Positions 17,765 to 24,906 of a stretch of 54,888 nucleotides of DNA are shown here, one piece after another. How positions within the stretch are numbered: position 1 is the first letter of the stretch; every line of letters starts with the position of its first letter. The DNA comes from PHAA01 sp034678805 (GTDB taxonomy: Bacteria > Bacillota > Syntrophomonadia > Syntrophomonadales > Syntrophomonadaceae), in assembly GCA_034678805.1 (NCBI GenBank), contig JAXDBN010000197.1, positions 1-54,888 on the forward strand, given 5' to 3'. A program made the position numbers and the translations under genes. The notes beneath the pieces were generated by a model. The model was not told the origin of the DNA, did no database searches, and saw only the letters and a list, made by a program, of their open reading frames with translations.

Positions 17765-17793
17765 AAAAAACCGGCCTCTGCCCAGAGGTCGGT
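17765..17793 (-). terminator. Terminator downstream of tRNA-Ser(CGA)
   Basis: The stem ACCGACCTCTG with CAGAGGCCGGT on the minus strand contains one G-U pair. TTTTTT follows directly. Confidence 0.88.
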
Positions 17794-17800
17794 ATAATTC

Positions 17801-17895
17801 TGGCGGAGAGACAGGGATTCGAACCCTGGAGGCGGGGATTAACCGCCTACTCGATTTCGAGTCGAGCGCCTTCAGCCGAGCTCGGCCATCTCTCC
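17801..17895 (-). tRNA. tRNA-Ser(CGA)
   Basis: The class II tRNA has acceptor GGAGAGA/TCTCTCC, anticodon loop CTCGAAA, a long variable arm and an encoded CCA. It reads UCG. It lies 39 bp downstream of tadA and is closed by the terminator at 17765-17793. Confidence 0.97.
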
Positions 17896-17934
17896 AGTAC
17901 AGTTATATGGTCGGAAACCATCCAAATATCACAA

Positions 17935-18396
17935 TCAATCCAACTTTTTCTCCCTTAGTTGGGAGAAAAAGCATTGTAACAGATTAGTGCATTCCTCGCT
18001 CATGACACCAGGGACAACTTCCACCTGATGGTTTAAGCCTGGGTACCTGACCAAATCAATTACCGATCCAGCCGCTCCGGCCTTTTCGTCCCGGCTACCA
18101 TAAACAAGCCTTTTGATACGGGAATTGACCATAGCTCCGGCGCACATAGGGCATGGTTCCAAGGTAGAATATATGGTTACATTCTCTAGACGCCATTTAT
18201 TGAGATAATGGGCTGCTCGCTGCAATACCAGCAGTTCAGCATGTGCCGTGGCGTCCTGGCGCTGTTCCTTTTCATTATGCGCCCTGGCAATTATCTCCTG
18301 CCCTAAAACTGCTATCGCTCCAACCGGTACCTCCCCGGCTGCTAAAGCTTTCTCAGCCAGCTGCAAAGCCTGGCGCATATATATGTTGTCCCTCAT
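17935..18396 (-). CDS. tadA: tRNA-specific adenosine deaminase
   Basis: TadA deaminates A34 to inosine in tRNA-Arg(ACG), allowing it to read CGU, CGC and CGA. The 153 aa protein has the zinc/catalytic motif H52-A-E54 (HAELLVL) and P81-C82-x2-C85 (PCPMCAGAM), with NSRIKRLVYGSRDEKAGAAGS after it, which defines TadA rather than a nucleoside deaminase. I kept ATG 18396; ATG 18378 has a better-placed GAGGGA but would trim conserved sequence. Its expected substrate, tRNA-Arg(ACG), is encoded about 200 bp upstream on the same strand. Confidence 0.95.
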   Translation of the reverse strand: MRDNIYMRQALQLAEKALAAGEVPVGAIAVLGQEIIARAHNEKEQRQDATAHAELLVLQRAAHYLNKWRLENVTIYSTLEPCPMCAGAMVNSRIKRLVYGSRDEKAGAAGSVIDLVRYPGLNHQVEVVPGVMSEECTNLLQCFFSQLREKKLD

Positions 18397-18416
18397 TTAA
18401 GGGATTCACCACCAAA

Positions 18417-18493
<77 letters not shown>

Positions 18494-18542
18494 ATGTGTA
18501 ATAGACCGGTCATGGCTGAAAATTATGCATATTACTAAAATA

Positions 18543-18560
18543 GGAAAACCTACGTTTTCC
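18543..18560 (-). terminator. Possible weak terminator after tRNA-Arg(ACG)
   Basis: A 7 bp stem GGAAAAC/GTTTTCC has a 4 nt loop. The downstream minus-strand sequence TATTTTAG is only moderately T-rich. Confidence 0.4.
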
Positions 18561-18594
18561 TTTCAGCCATTATTCCGTTATGGATATAATTGTA

Positions 18595-18671
18595 TGGCGC
18601 GCCCTGAGGGATTCGAACCCCCGACCTCCAGGTTCGTAGCCTGTCACTCTATCCAGCTGAGCTAAGGGCGC
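18595..18671 (-). tRNA. tRNA-Arg(ACG)
   Basis: The 77 nt gene has acceptor GCGCCCT/AGGGCGC, anticodon loop CTACGAA, T-loop GTTCGAATC, discriminator G and an encoded CCA. A34 is the expected substrate of the nearby TadA. The outermost anticodon-stem position looks mismatched (A opposite G). Confidence 0.95.
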
Positions 18672-18695
18672 ATAATTCCGGGTGTCAGATTAACA

Positions 18696-18789
18696 TGGCG
18701 GAGAGAGAGGGATTCGAACCCTCGATACAGTTACTAGCCGTATACTCGCTTAGCAGGCGAGCGCCTTCAGCCTACTCGGCCATCTCTCC
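18696..18789 (-). tRNA. tRNA-Ser(GCT)
   Basis: The class II tRNA has acceptor GGAGAGA/TCTCTCC, anticodon loop CTGCTAA, a long variable arm and an encoded CCA. It reads AGC and AGU. Confidence 0.97.
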
Positions 18790-18797
18790 ACAACTTA

Positions 18798-18887
18798 TGG
18801 CGGAGGAGGTGGGATTCGAACCCACGGAACCCGCAAAGGTTCAACGGTTTTCAAGACCGCCTCCTTCAACCGCTCGGACACCCCTCC
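18798..18887 (-). tRNA. tRNA-Ser(TGA)
   Basis: The class II tRNA has acceptor GGAGGGG pairing with CTCCTCC (one G-U), anticodon loop CTTGAAA and an encoded CCA. It reads UCA and, by wobble, other UCN codons. It is 85 bp downstream of serS and may be processed from the same transcript. Confidence 0.96.
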
Positions 18888-18972
18888 ACTAGAAGGATAC
18901 ATCGCTTAAATCAATGCAGAAGCAAGTATAGCACAGACCTTCGGCTATTGTCAATAAAGCCCCCATCCCGGC

Positions 18973-20244
18973 CTACCCAATTATGCCCAATCCACCCATG
19001 TAGGGTCTGAGAACTTCTGGGATTTCTACCGATCCACTTTTCTGCTGATAGTTCTCTAGTACTGCCGCAACTGTCCTGCCGACTGCCACTCCGGATCCGT
19101 TCAGGGTGTGAACGTATCTGATTTTTTCCTTTGAGGCTGGTCGAAAGCGGATGTTGGCCCTACGGGCTTGAAAATCGAGGCAGTTGGAACATGAGGAAAT
19201 TTCTTTGTAATCATTGTAACTAGGCATCCATACTTCTAAATCATAGGTTTTCGCCGAGGAAAATCCCATATCGCCTGTACTTAGCAACACCACTCTATAC
19301 GGGATTCCCAGCAGCTGCAGAACCTCTTCTGCATCGCGGAGCATCTTTTCTAACTCTTCATAGGAACGCTCAGGCTTGGTTAGCTTCACCAGTTCCACTT
19401 TGTTGAATTGATGCTGGCGAATAATACCACGGGTATCACGTCCATGCGAGCCGGCTTCAGCTCGAAAACAAGCGGTGTAAGCGGTCATGTAAAGGGGGAG
19501 GTCTTTCTCCTCTATGATTTCTTCGCGGTATAAGTTGGTAAGCGGTACTTCTGCAGTTGGGACTAAATACATCTCGCGACCTTCGACCTTGAACATATCC
19601 TCAGCAAATTTTGGTAATTGCCCAGTGCCTACCATGCATTCTTTATTAACCATAAATGGCGGGAAAATCTCCTGGTATCCATGTTTATATATGTGGGTAT
19701 CCAGGAAGAAATTGATTACAGCCCTCTCCAATCGGGCTCCCAGGCCTTTATATACGGTAAATCGAGCTCCCGATAGTTTGGCAGCCCGTTCAAAATCTAA
19801 TATACCCAGATTGGGTCCTATATCCCAATGTGCTTGGGGCTCAAAATCAAATTTCCGTGGTTCGCCCCAGTATCTTACTATTATATTGCTCTGTTCATCG
19901 GCTCCAACTGGTACTGAGCTGTCAGGTATATTTGGGATATTGAGCATGATGTTTTCCATGGCAGATTCAACTTCATTTAATTTTTGGTCCAGTTCCTTGA
20001 TTTTCTGCCCAGCTTGTCTGACCCGCTCAACTAATTCCTCCGGGTTTTGCCCCTGCTTCATTTGTTGTCCAACTTCTTGAGAAGCCTGGTTACGAAATTT
20101 TTTAATCTCTTCGGCTTCAACCAATAGAGTCCTTCTTTGACTGTCCAAACTAAGGAAGTTTTCCAAAAGTCCTGTTTGATTTCTTTTACGAAGGGCGGTC
20201 TCAACCAATTCGGGATTGGCACGGACCATTTTGGCATCCAACAT
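18973..20244 (-). CDS. serS: Seryl-tRNA synthetase
   Basis: This class II synthetase of 423 aa has the long N-terminal antiparallel coiled-coil (about 30-100) that recognises the long variable arm of tRNA-Ser. The catalytic core has motif 2 (TACFRAEAGSHGRDTRGIIRQHQF) and motif 3 (NGSGVAVGRTVAAVLENYQ). ATG 20244 has AGGAGGGAG upstream. SerRS also serylates tRNA-Sec, the first step of selenocysteine synthesis; tRNA-Sec, selA and selB are in this window. It follows serA by 98 bp and lies in the T-box controlled serine operon, followed by serine tRNA genes. Confidence 0.97.
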   Translation of the reverse strand: MLDAKMVRANPELVETALRKRNQTGLLENFLSLDSQRRTLLVEAEEIKKFRNQASQEVGQQMKQGQNPEELVERVRQAGQKIKELDQKLNEVESAMENIMLNIPNIPDSSVPVGADEQSNIIVRYWGEPRKFDFEPQAHWDIGPNLGILDFERAAKLSGARFTVYKGLGARLERAVINFFLDTHIYKHGYQEIFPPFMVNKECMVGTGQLPKFAEDMFKVEGREMYLVPTAEVPLTNLYREEIIEEKDLPLYMTAYTACFRAEAGSHGRDTRGIIRQHQFNKVELVKLTKPERSYEELEKMLRDAEEVLQLLGIPYRVVLLSTGDMGFSSAKTYDLEVWMPSYNDYKEISSCSNCLDFQARRANIRFRPASKEKIRYVHTLNGSGVAVGRTVAAVLENYQQKSGSVEIPEVLRPYMGGLGIIG

Positions 20245-20342
20245 TGCTTCTCCCTCCTATCCAATTATTCAAATCTCGATCCTCTTTGCTTATCCATGAC
20301 TCCTTTAGCCTTTCAATACTCCTCCCTCTGTCCTGCCCTATA

Positions 20343-21935
20343 TTAAAAATAGAGCAGAATGGGGCGCCCCAATATCCCATCCAGTTTTCCCAAACGATCA
20401 AGCGCTTCCGGTTCTACCTTATCATCGACATTCAATAACATAATGGCCTTCTCTCCACTTGCATGAGGCGCCACCTTCATACCCGAAATGTTTATACCTT
20501 CATCTCCCAGAGCGGTTGCGAAGGGGCCGATTACCCGGGGACGATCTTCGTTCTCGGCGATGAGTACATATCCATCCAGGGTAGTTTCCGTTTCATAACC
20601 ATTGATATCAACTAGTAAAGGATTCCTGGCTCGAGATAATGTTCCTTCGATTTCCAGTTCATTAGTACTGCTCATGATTTTTACGGATATTAAATTCTTA
20701 TATCGTTTGGGGCTTACCTCTTCCTTGATTTCAAAAACCTTAATCCCCCGGTCCTCAGCTATTAATCGCGCATTAACATAGTTGACCTTTTCCCACATCA
20801 CCGGCTCCAACAGGCCTTTTAGAAACCCGATGGTTAATATCTCGGTTTCATTAACACTGATGGGCCCACTATAGGTAATCTCTATCCGTGAAACGGGAGT
20901 CTTAAACATCTGAGAATAAATATTCCCTAACTTTTCGGCTAGTGTGATGTATGGTCGCAGGTAATCAAGATCTTCACTCAGCACGGTGGGAAGGTTTACC
21001 ACATTAGGAACAATCCCTCCCTCTAACGCTTTAATAACCTGTTGTGCAATGGTTTCTCCAACTCTTTTTTGTGCTTCAAAGGTGTCTGCGCCCAAATGTG
21101 GCGTACAAACAGTATTGTTAAATTTGAACAGGGGATTATCGTAGGCTGGTTCCTTCTCATAAACATCCAGCCCAGCACTGGCTATTTTCCCACCCTCAAG
21201 GCCTTTCACCAGAGCGCTTTCTGCAATTATTCCCCCCCGGGCACAATTGACAACCCGGACCCCGTCTTTGGCCAGTTCCAGAATGTTTTCATTAATCATG
21301 TGCATGGTTTCTTCGTTACGCGGGGTATGGACCGTTATTACGTCGGATTCGCGCACCAACTCCTCAAGGGTCTCCTTCCTCTCAGCACCAAAACGCTCAA
21401 AACGTTCATCTGAAATATACGGATCATAAGCTATTACCTTCATGTTAAAAGCCTTTAGTCGGGTGGCTATCATAGAGCCTATTCTCCCCAATCCTACAAT
21501 CCCTACCGTTTTGCCATATAACTCCGTACCCCGGAAGGGTGTACGGTCCCAGATTCCGCCTTTGAGTACATTATTGGCCCAGGCAGTATTGCGTACCGAA
21601 GACAACAACAAACTCATGGTCTGTTCTGCTGCGGAAATGGTATTACTGTCCGGCGTATTGGCAACTACTACTCCGTAACGGGTACAAACGTCTACATCTA
21701 TGTTATCAACGCCATTGCCGGCCCGGCCGACTACCTTTAACCGGGTTGCCCTTTTGATTAATTCCTCATTGACTTTAGTAACACTTCTTACTATTAAGGC
21801 ATCATATTGATCAATAATTTCTAATAGTTCGTTCCTAGGAATCCCTGGTCTATTATCAACCTCCAATGCGGACTCTAATATCTTCAGCCCTTCTTCAGCA
21901 ATGCTTTCGGTGACTATTACTTTTTTCTTCTCCAT
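20343..21935 (-). CDS. serA: D-3-phosphoglycerate dehydrogenase
   Basis: SerA oxidises 3-phosphoglycerate to 3-phosphohydroxypyruvate with NAD, the first step of serine synthesis. The 530 aa length is that of the long type with three parts. These are a 2-hydroxyacid dehydrogenase core with GLGRIGSMIATRLKAF (Rossmann nucleotide site, near 148) and NCARGGIIAESAL, an intervening ASB domain, and a C-terminal ACT domain (about 455-530) including GDEGINISGMKVAPH. The ACT and ASB domains suggest feedback by serine. AAGGAGGAAGG precedes ATG 21935. It starts 15 bp after the aminotransferase stop, within the serine T-box operon. Confidence 0.96.
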   Translation of the reverse strand: MEKKKVIVTESIAEEGLKILESALEVDNRPGIPRNELLEIIDQYDALIVRSVTKVNEELIKRATRLKVVGRAGNGVDNIDVDVCTRYGVVVANTPDSNTISAAEQTMSLLLSSVRNTAWANNVLKGGIWDRTPFRGTELYGKTVGIVGLGRIGSMIATRLKAFNMKVIAYDPYISDERFERFGAERKETLEELVRESDVITVHTPRNEETMHMINENILELAKDGVRVVNCARGGIIAESALVKGLEGGKIASAGLDVYEKEPAYDNPLFKFNNTVCTPHLGADTFEAQKRVGETIAQQVIKALEGGIVPNVVNLPTVLSEDLDYLRPYITLAEKLGNIYSQMFKTPVSRIEITYSGPISVNETEILTIGFLKGLLEPVMWEKVNYVNARLIAEDRGIKVFEIKEEVSPKRYKNLISVKIMSSTNELEIEGTLSRARNPLLVDINGYETETTLDGYVLIAENEDRPRVIGPFATALGDEGINISGMKVAPHASGEKAIMLLNVDDKVEPEALDRLGKLDGILGRPILLYF

Positions 21936-21950
21936 CGCTACCTTCCTCCT

Positions 21951-23120
21951 TTATTCTGTTCTGGCGATATGATAATTTAAGAGAATCTCCTGGGCCTTAT
22001 GTAATCCTGACCCCATTATCAGGTCAAATTTAAATTTTACTAATGTGAGTTCCAATGCGGCCAGAACTGATATTATATCCAGCTCCCTGACATATCCCAG
22101 ATGCCCCATCCGGAATATTACATTCTCCAGATTGAATTGTCCCCCGGCTAAAATAATATTAAATTCATCGAGCATATATTTTCTTATTACATTCGCCCCA
22201 ATAGACTTGGGAGCATAAACCGACGTTACCGCATTTGAAGCTGATTTTTCTTCCGTAAACAACTCTAATCCCATGGCTTTTATGCTGCTGCGAACCATAT
22301 CACGGTAATTATGATGGCGGGTCACGACATTATCAATGCCTTCTTCCTCTATCATCTTGAGAGCTTCCTGCAATCCATAGTACAGAGATATGGGCGGGGT
22401 AAAAGCGGTTTGCCCTTTCTCCTGATACTGCAACCCCATTGTGACGTCCCAATAGTAACGGCAATTAGGATTACTTTGTTGCTTCTTTAGGGCTCTCTGG
22501 CTAAAGGCCATAAAACTTAGTCCTGGCGGGATCATAAAGGCCTTTTGCGAGCCGCTTACTACCACATCCAGTCCCCATTCGTCCATCCTTAATTCGTGGG
22601 CCCCCAAGCTGCTAACGGCGTCTACCATGAATAGAGCGGGATGCTCCCCTAATACCTGACGTATGGTTTTTATGTCATTAAACGCCCCGGTTGAAGTTTC
22701 ATTGTGGGTAATTAATACAGCCTTAATTTCCCCATTTTTATCTTTATCTATCCGGTCCTTGATCCACTCTGGATCTGCTCCGGTTCCCCAAGGAAAATCC
22801 ATTTTCTCAACCTGTGCACCAAACCTGCCCGCTATTTCTGCAAATCGGTCTCCAAATACCCCAATGGAGATAGCCAGTACTTTATCCCCCGGTGCAATAA
22901 AGTTGGACACCGCTGCTTCCAAACCGCCGGTTCCGGATGCAGGGTAAATCAAGAGGTTCTCCTCGGTTTGATAGACTCTTTTAACCCCGGCAGTGACATC
23001 CTCTATTATAGCCTTGAACTCTGGTCCCCGGTGGTTGATCATCGGTCTGTCCATTGCTCGGGCCACCCGTAAGGGTATGGGTGTGGGTCCCGGAATTAAA
23101 AGATATTGAGCGCTTTTCAT
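21951..23120 (-). CDS. Class V aminotransferase, likely serine pathway (phosphoserine or serine-glyoxylate type)
   Basis: This 389 aa PLP enzyme resembles alanine/serine-glyoxylate aminotransferases: LLIPGPTPIPLRVARAM, INHRGPEF, the SGTGGLEAAVSN block, VDAVSSLG, and the PLP lysine in GSQKAFMIPPG near residue 193. I chose ATG 23120, which has GGAGGG upstream; the frame to 23246 would translate the T-box terminator. As first gene after a serine T-box and directly before serA, it probably performs the transamination step to phosphoserine, a role known for some class V enzymes in organisms without classical SerC. The exact amino donor and acceptor cannot be told from sequence. Confidence 0.85.
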   Translation of the reverse strand: MKSAQYLLIPGPTPIPLRVARAMDRPMINHRGPEFKAIIEDVTAGVKRVYQTEENLLIYPASGTGGLEAAVSNFIAPGDKVLAISIGVFGDRFAEIAGRFGAQVEKMDFPWGTGADPEWIKDRIDKDKNGEIKAVLITHNETSTGAFNDIKTIRQVLGEHPALFMVDAVSSLGAHELRMDEWGLDVVVSGSQKAFMIPPGLSFMAFSQRALKKQQSNPNCRYYWDVTMGLQYQEKGQTAFTPPISLYYGLQEALKMIEEEGIDNVVTRHHNYRDMVRSSIKAMGLELFTEEKSASNAVTSVYAPKSIGANVIRKYMLDEFNIILAGGQFNLENVIFRMGHLGYVRELDIISVLAALELTLVKFKFDLIMGSGLHKAQEILLNYHIARTE

Positions 23121-23140
23121 TTGTGGACTACCCTCCTGCA

Positions 23141-23374
23141 TAAAATAAAAAATCCCTCGCCCGTTCAGGGACGAGAGGTTTTCCCGCGTTGCCACCCTTG
23201 TTGACGCTGATGCGCCCCCTTTTCGGTTATAACGGAACCGCCGCAACTGCGTTTAACAGTTAACCTCAAGGGTGGATTCAAAACCTACCTATACTGGTTC
23301 GCACCTTTCACCAGCTCTCTGCGATAGGCACAGTTTCTACTTTTCCCCATCATCGGGTGGTCAAATTTTGTTTA
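23141..23374 (-). promoter_or_regulatory. Serine T-box riboswitch with terminator
   Basis: Read on the minus strand, the leader has a stem I with AGAGAGCTGG and an AACCAG apical partner. The specifier region is GAA-TCC-ACC (UCC, serine). The T-box core is AGGGTGGCAACGCGGG (complement of 23184-23199). A GC-rich terminator hairpin with TTTTTTATTTT lies at about 23143-23179. The bulge UGGC can pair with the GCCA end of uncharged tRNA-Ser. It would allow read-through into the aminotransferase-serA-serS genes when tRNA-Ser(GGA) is uncharged. Confidence 0.93.
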
Positions 23375-23380
23375 AGGTAA

Positions 23381-23409
23381 ATTATATTATACCAAATTAC
23401 CTTTGGCAA
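23381..23409 (-). promoter_or_regulatory. Sigma-A-type promoter of the serine operon
   Basis: On the minus strand, TTGCCA (23404-23409), a 17 bp spacer and TATAAT (23381-23386) give a good promoter whose start would fall near 23374, just before the T-box leader. It overlaps no coding sequence and begins 6 bp after the pdxT stop codon. Confidence 0.75.
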
Positions 23410-23414
23410 TACGG

Positions 23415-23987
23415 CTATTTCAGCATTTCTAGGAAATATTGATGTATACTTGGATCATCAGTTAACTCAGGATGAAACGCTGTTGCCAGCAGGTTATTCT
23501 CCTTGACCATGACTATCTTATCTTGATAAGTAGATAGAACTTGGGTATTTCCCCATACTCTTTCTACAAAGGGTGCCCGAATAAAGACCCCGCGGCAGTG
23601 GTTTATGCCTTCAACCTGCAATTCGGTTTCAAAACTCTCTAATTGCCGCCCATAGGCATTTCTCCTGACCGCAATATCCATGAGATTAAGGCTTATTATC
23701 TGTTCCATCCCCACTATTTCCCGGGCTAACAATATCATCCCCGCACAGGTTCCCCAGATAGGCATACCTTCTCTGCTGCGCTTTCGTATGGGCTCCAATA
23801 GGTTGTAAGCTTGCATGAGTTTACCTATAGTTGTGCTTTCGCCGCCAGGAATGATTAATCCTTCTACGTTATCAAGCTCTCGACTGGTTCTAACCTCACT
23901 AGGGCACACTCCGCATTTTAACAATGCTGCTTCATGTTCGACAAAGGCTCCTTGTAAAGCTAAAATCCCTATTTTTCTACCAGCCAC
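23415..23987 (-). CDS. pdxT: PLP synthase glutaminase subunit
   Basis: PdxT supplies ammonia from glutamine to PdxS for pyridoxal 5'-phosphate synthesis. The 190 aa class I glutamine amidotransferase has IIPGGESTTIGKL near 45-57, the nucleophile C81 in WGTCAGMILLA, and the His-Glu pair in FHPEL near the C-terminus. Its start overlaps the last 11 bp of pdxS, which implies translational coupling in the 12:12 synthase complex. PLP is the cofactor of the class V aminotransferase, the alanine racemase-like protein and SelA in this window. Confidence 0.96.
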   Translation of the reverse strand: MAGRKIGILALQGAFVEHEAALLKCGVCPSEVRTSRELDNVEGLIIPGGESTTIGKLMQAYNLLEPIRKRSREGMPIWGTCAGMILLAREIVGMEQIISLNLMDIAVRRNAYGRQLESFETELQVEGINHCRGVFIRAPFVERVWGNTQVLSTYQDKIVMVKENNLLATAFHPELTDDPSIHQYFLEMLK

Positions 23988-24861
23988 GATCCTGCATCCG
24001 ATCCTCTGGTTTTATTGTTGCTATATCTATTCCTGACATGGCCTCACCTAGATCGCGAGAAATTTCAGCCAGAATCGCCGCGTCCCTGTAATAAGTAGTA
24101 GCTGCCACTATGGATTTAGCCCGTCGGGCTGGGTCTCCTGATTTAAATATACCTGATCCGACAAATATACCATCACACCCCAACTGCATCATCAACGCAG
24201 CGTCAGCCGGGGTAGCAATGCCTCCAGCGGCAAAATTAACTACCGGCAGTCGTTTTAGCTTAGCCACCTCTATCACTAATTCATAAGGCGCTTGTAGTTC
24301 TTTGGCCGCGGTCATTAATTCTTCCTCGGGTAAATTAGACACCCAACGAATCTCATCATTGACCTGGCGGATGTGCCTAACTGCTTCTACTACATTGCCG
24401 GTTCCTGGTTCTCCTTTGGTACGTATCATGGCTGCGCCCTCGCCTATACGTCGAAGGGCTTCTCCCAAATTTCTAGCACCGCATACAAATGGTACCTTGA
24501 AAGGATGTTTGTTAACATGGTATTTTTCATCAGCCGGGGTTAAAACTTCACTCTCATCAATATAATCGATCCCTAAAGACTGTAACACCTGGGCTTCGAC
24601 AAAGTGACCTATCCGGCACTTTGCCATAACCGGAATTGTCACTGCCTCCATAATCTTAAGGACTATGCTAGGATCAGCCATTCGGGCGATGCCCCCAGCA
24701 GCCCTTATATCTGCGGGAACCCTCTCTAAGGCCATTACCGCACAGGCCCCGGCTTCTTCCGCTATTTTCGCCTGCTCTGGGGTAGTGACATCCATGATCA
24801 CTCCGCCTTTAAGCATTTGGGCCAACCCTGATTTGACTCTAAAAGTACCTGTTTCCTGCAT
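23977..24861 (-). CDS. pdxS: PLP synthase subunit PdxS
   Basis: PdxS makes pyridoxal 5'-phosphate from ribose-5-phosphate (or ribulose-5-phosphate), glyceraldehyde-3-phosphate and ammonia. This 294 aa TIM-barrel protein has the near-invariant stretches MLKGGVIMDVTTPEQAKIAE, ACAVMALERVPADIR, VMAKCRIGHFVEAQ with a catalytic lysine, and GCDGIFVGSGIFKS. Its start has TGGAGGTTGTGAA upstream. It begins 45 bp after the gyrA stop; the pdxS-pdxT pair near serS is also the order in Bacillus. Confidence 0.97.
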   Translation of the reverse strand: MQETGTFRVKSGLAQMLKGGVIMDVTTPEQAKIAEEAGACAVMALERVPADIRAAGGIARMADPSIVLKIMEAVTIPVMAKCRIGHFVEAQVLQSLGIDYIDESEVLTPADEKYHVNKHPFKVPFVCGARNLGEALRRIGEGAAMIRTKGEPGTGNVVEAVRHIRQVNDEIRWVSNLPEEELMTAAKELQAPYELVIEVAKLKRLPVVNFAAGGIATPADAALMMQLGCDGIFVGSGIFKSGDPARRAKSIVAATTYYRDAAILAEISRDLGEAMSGIDIATIKPEDRMQDRGW

Positions 24862-24906
24862 TTCACAACCTCCATAGTCTCCGATAGATGCTACTATACT
24901 ACCTAT

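Noticed and set aside
23121..23246. Extended N-terminus of the class V aminotransferase
   Set aside because: These codons fall in the T-box leader and terminator; the ATG at 23120 has a good binding site and the family N-terminus.
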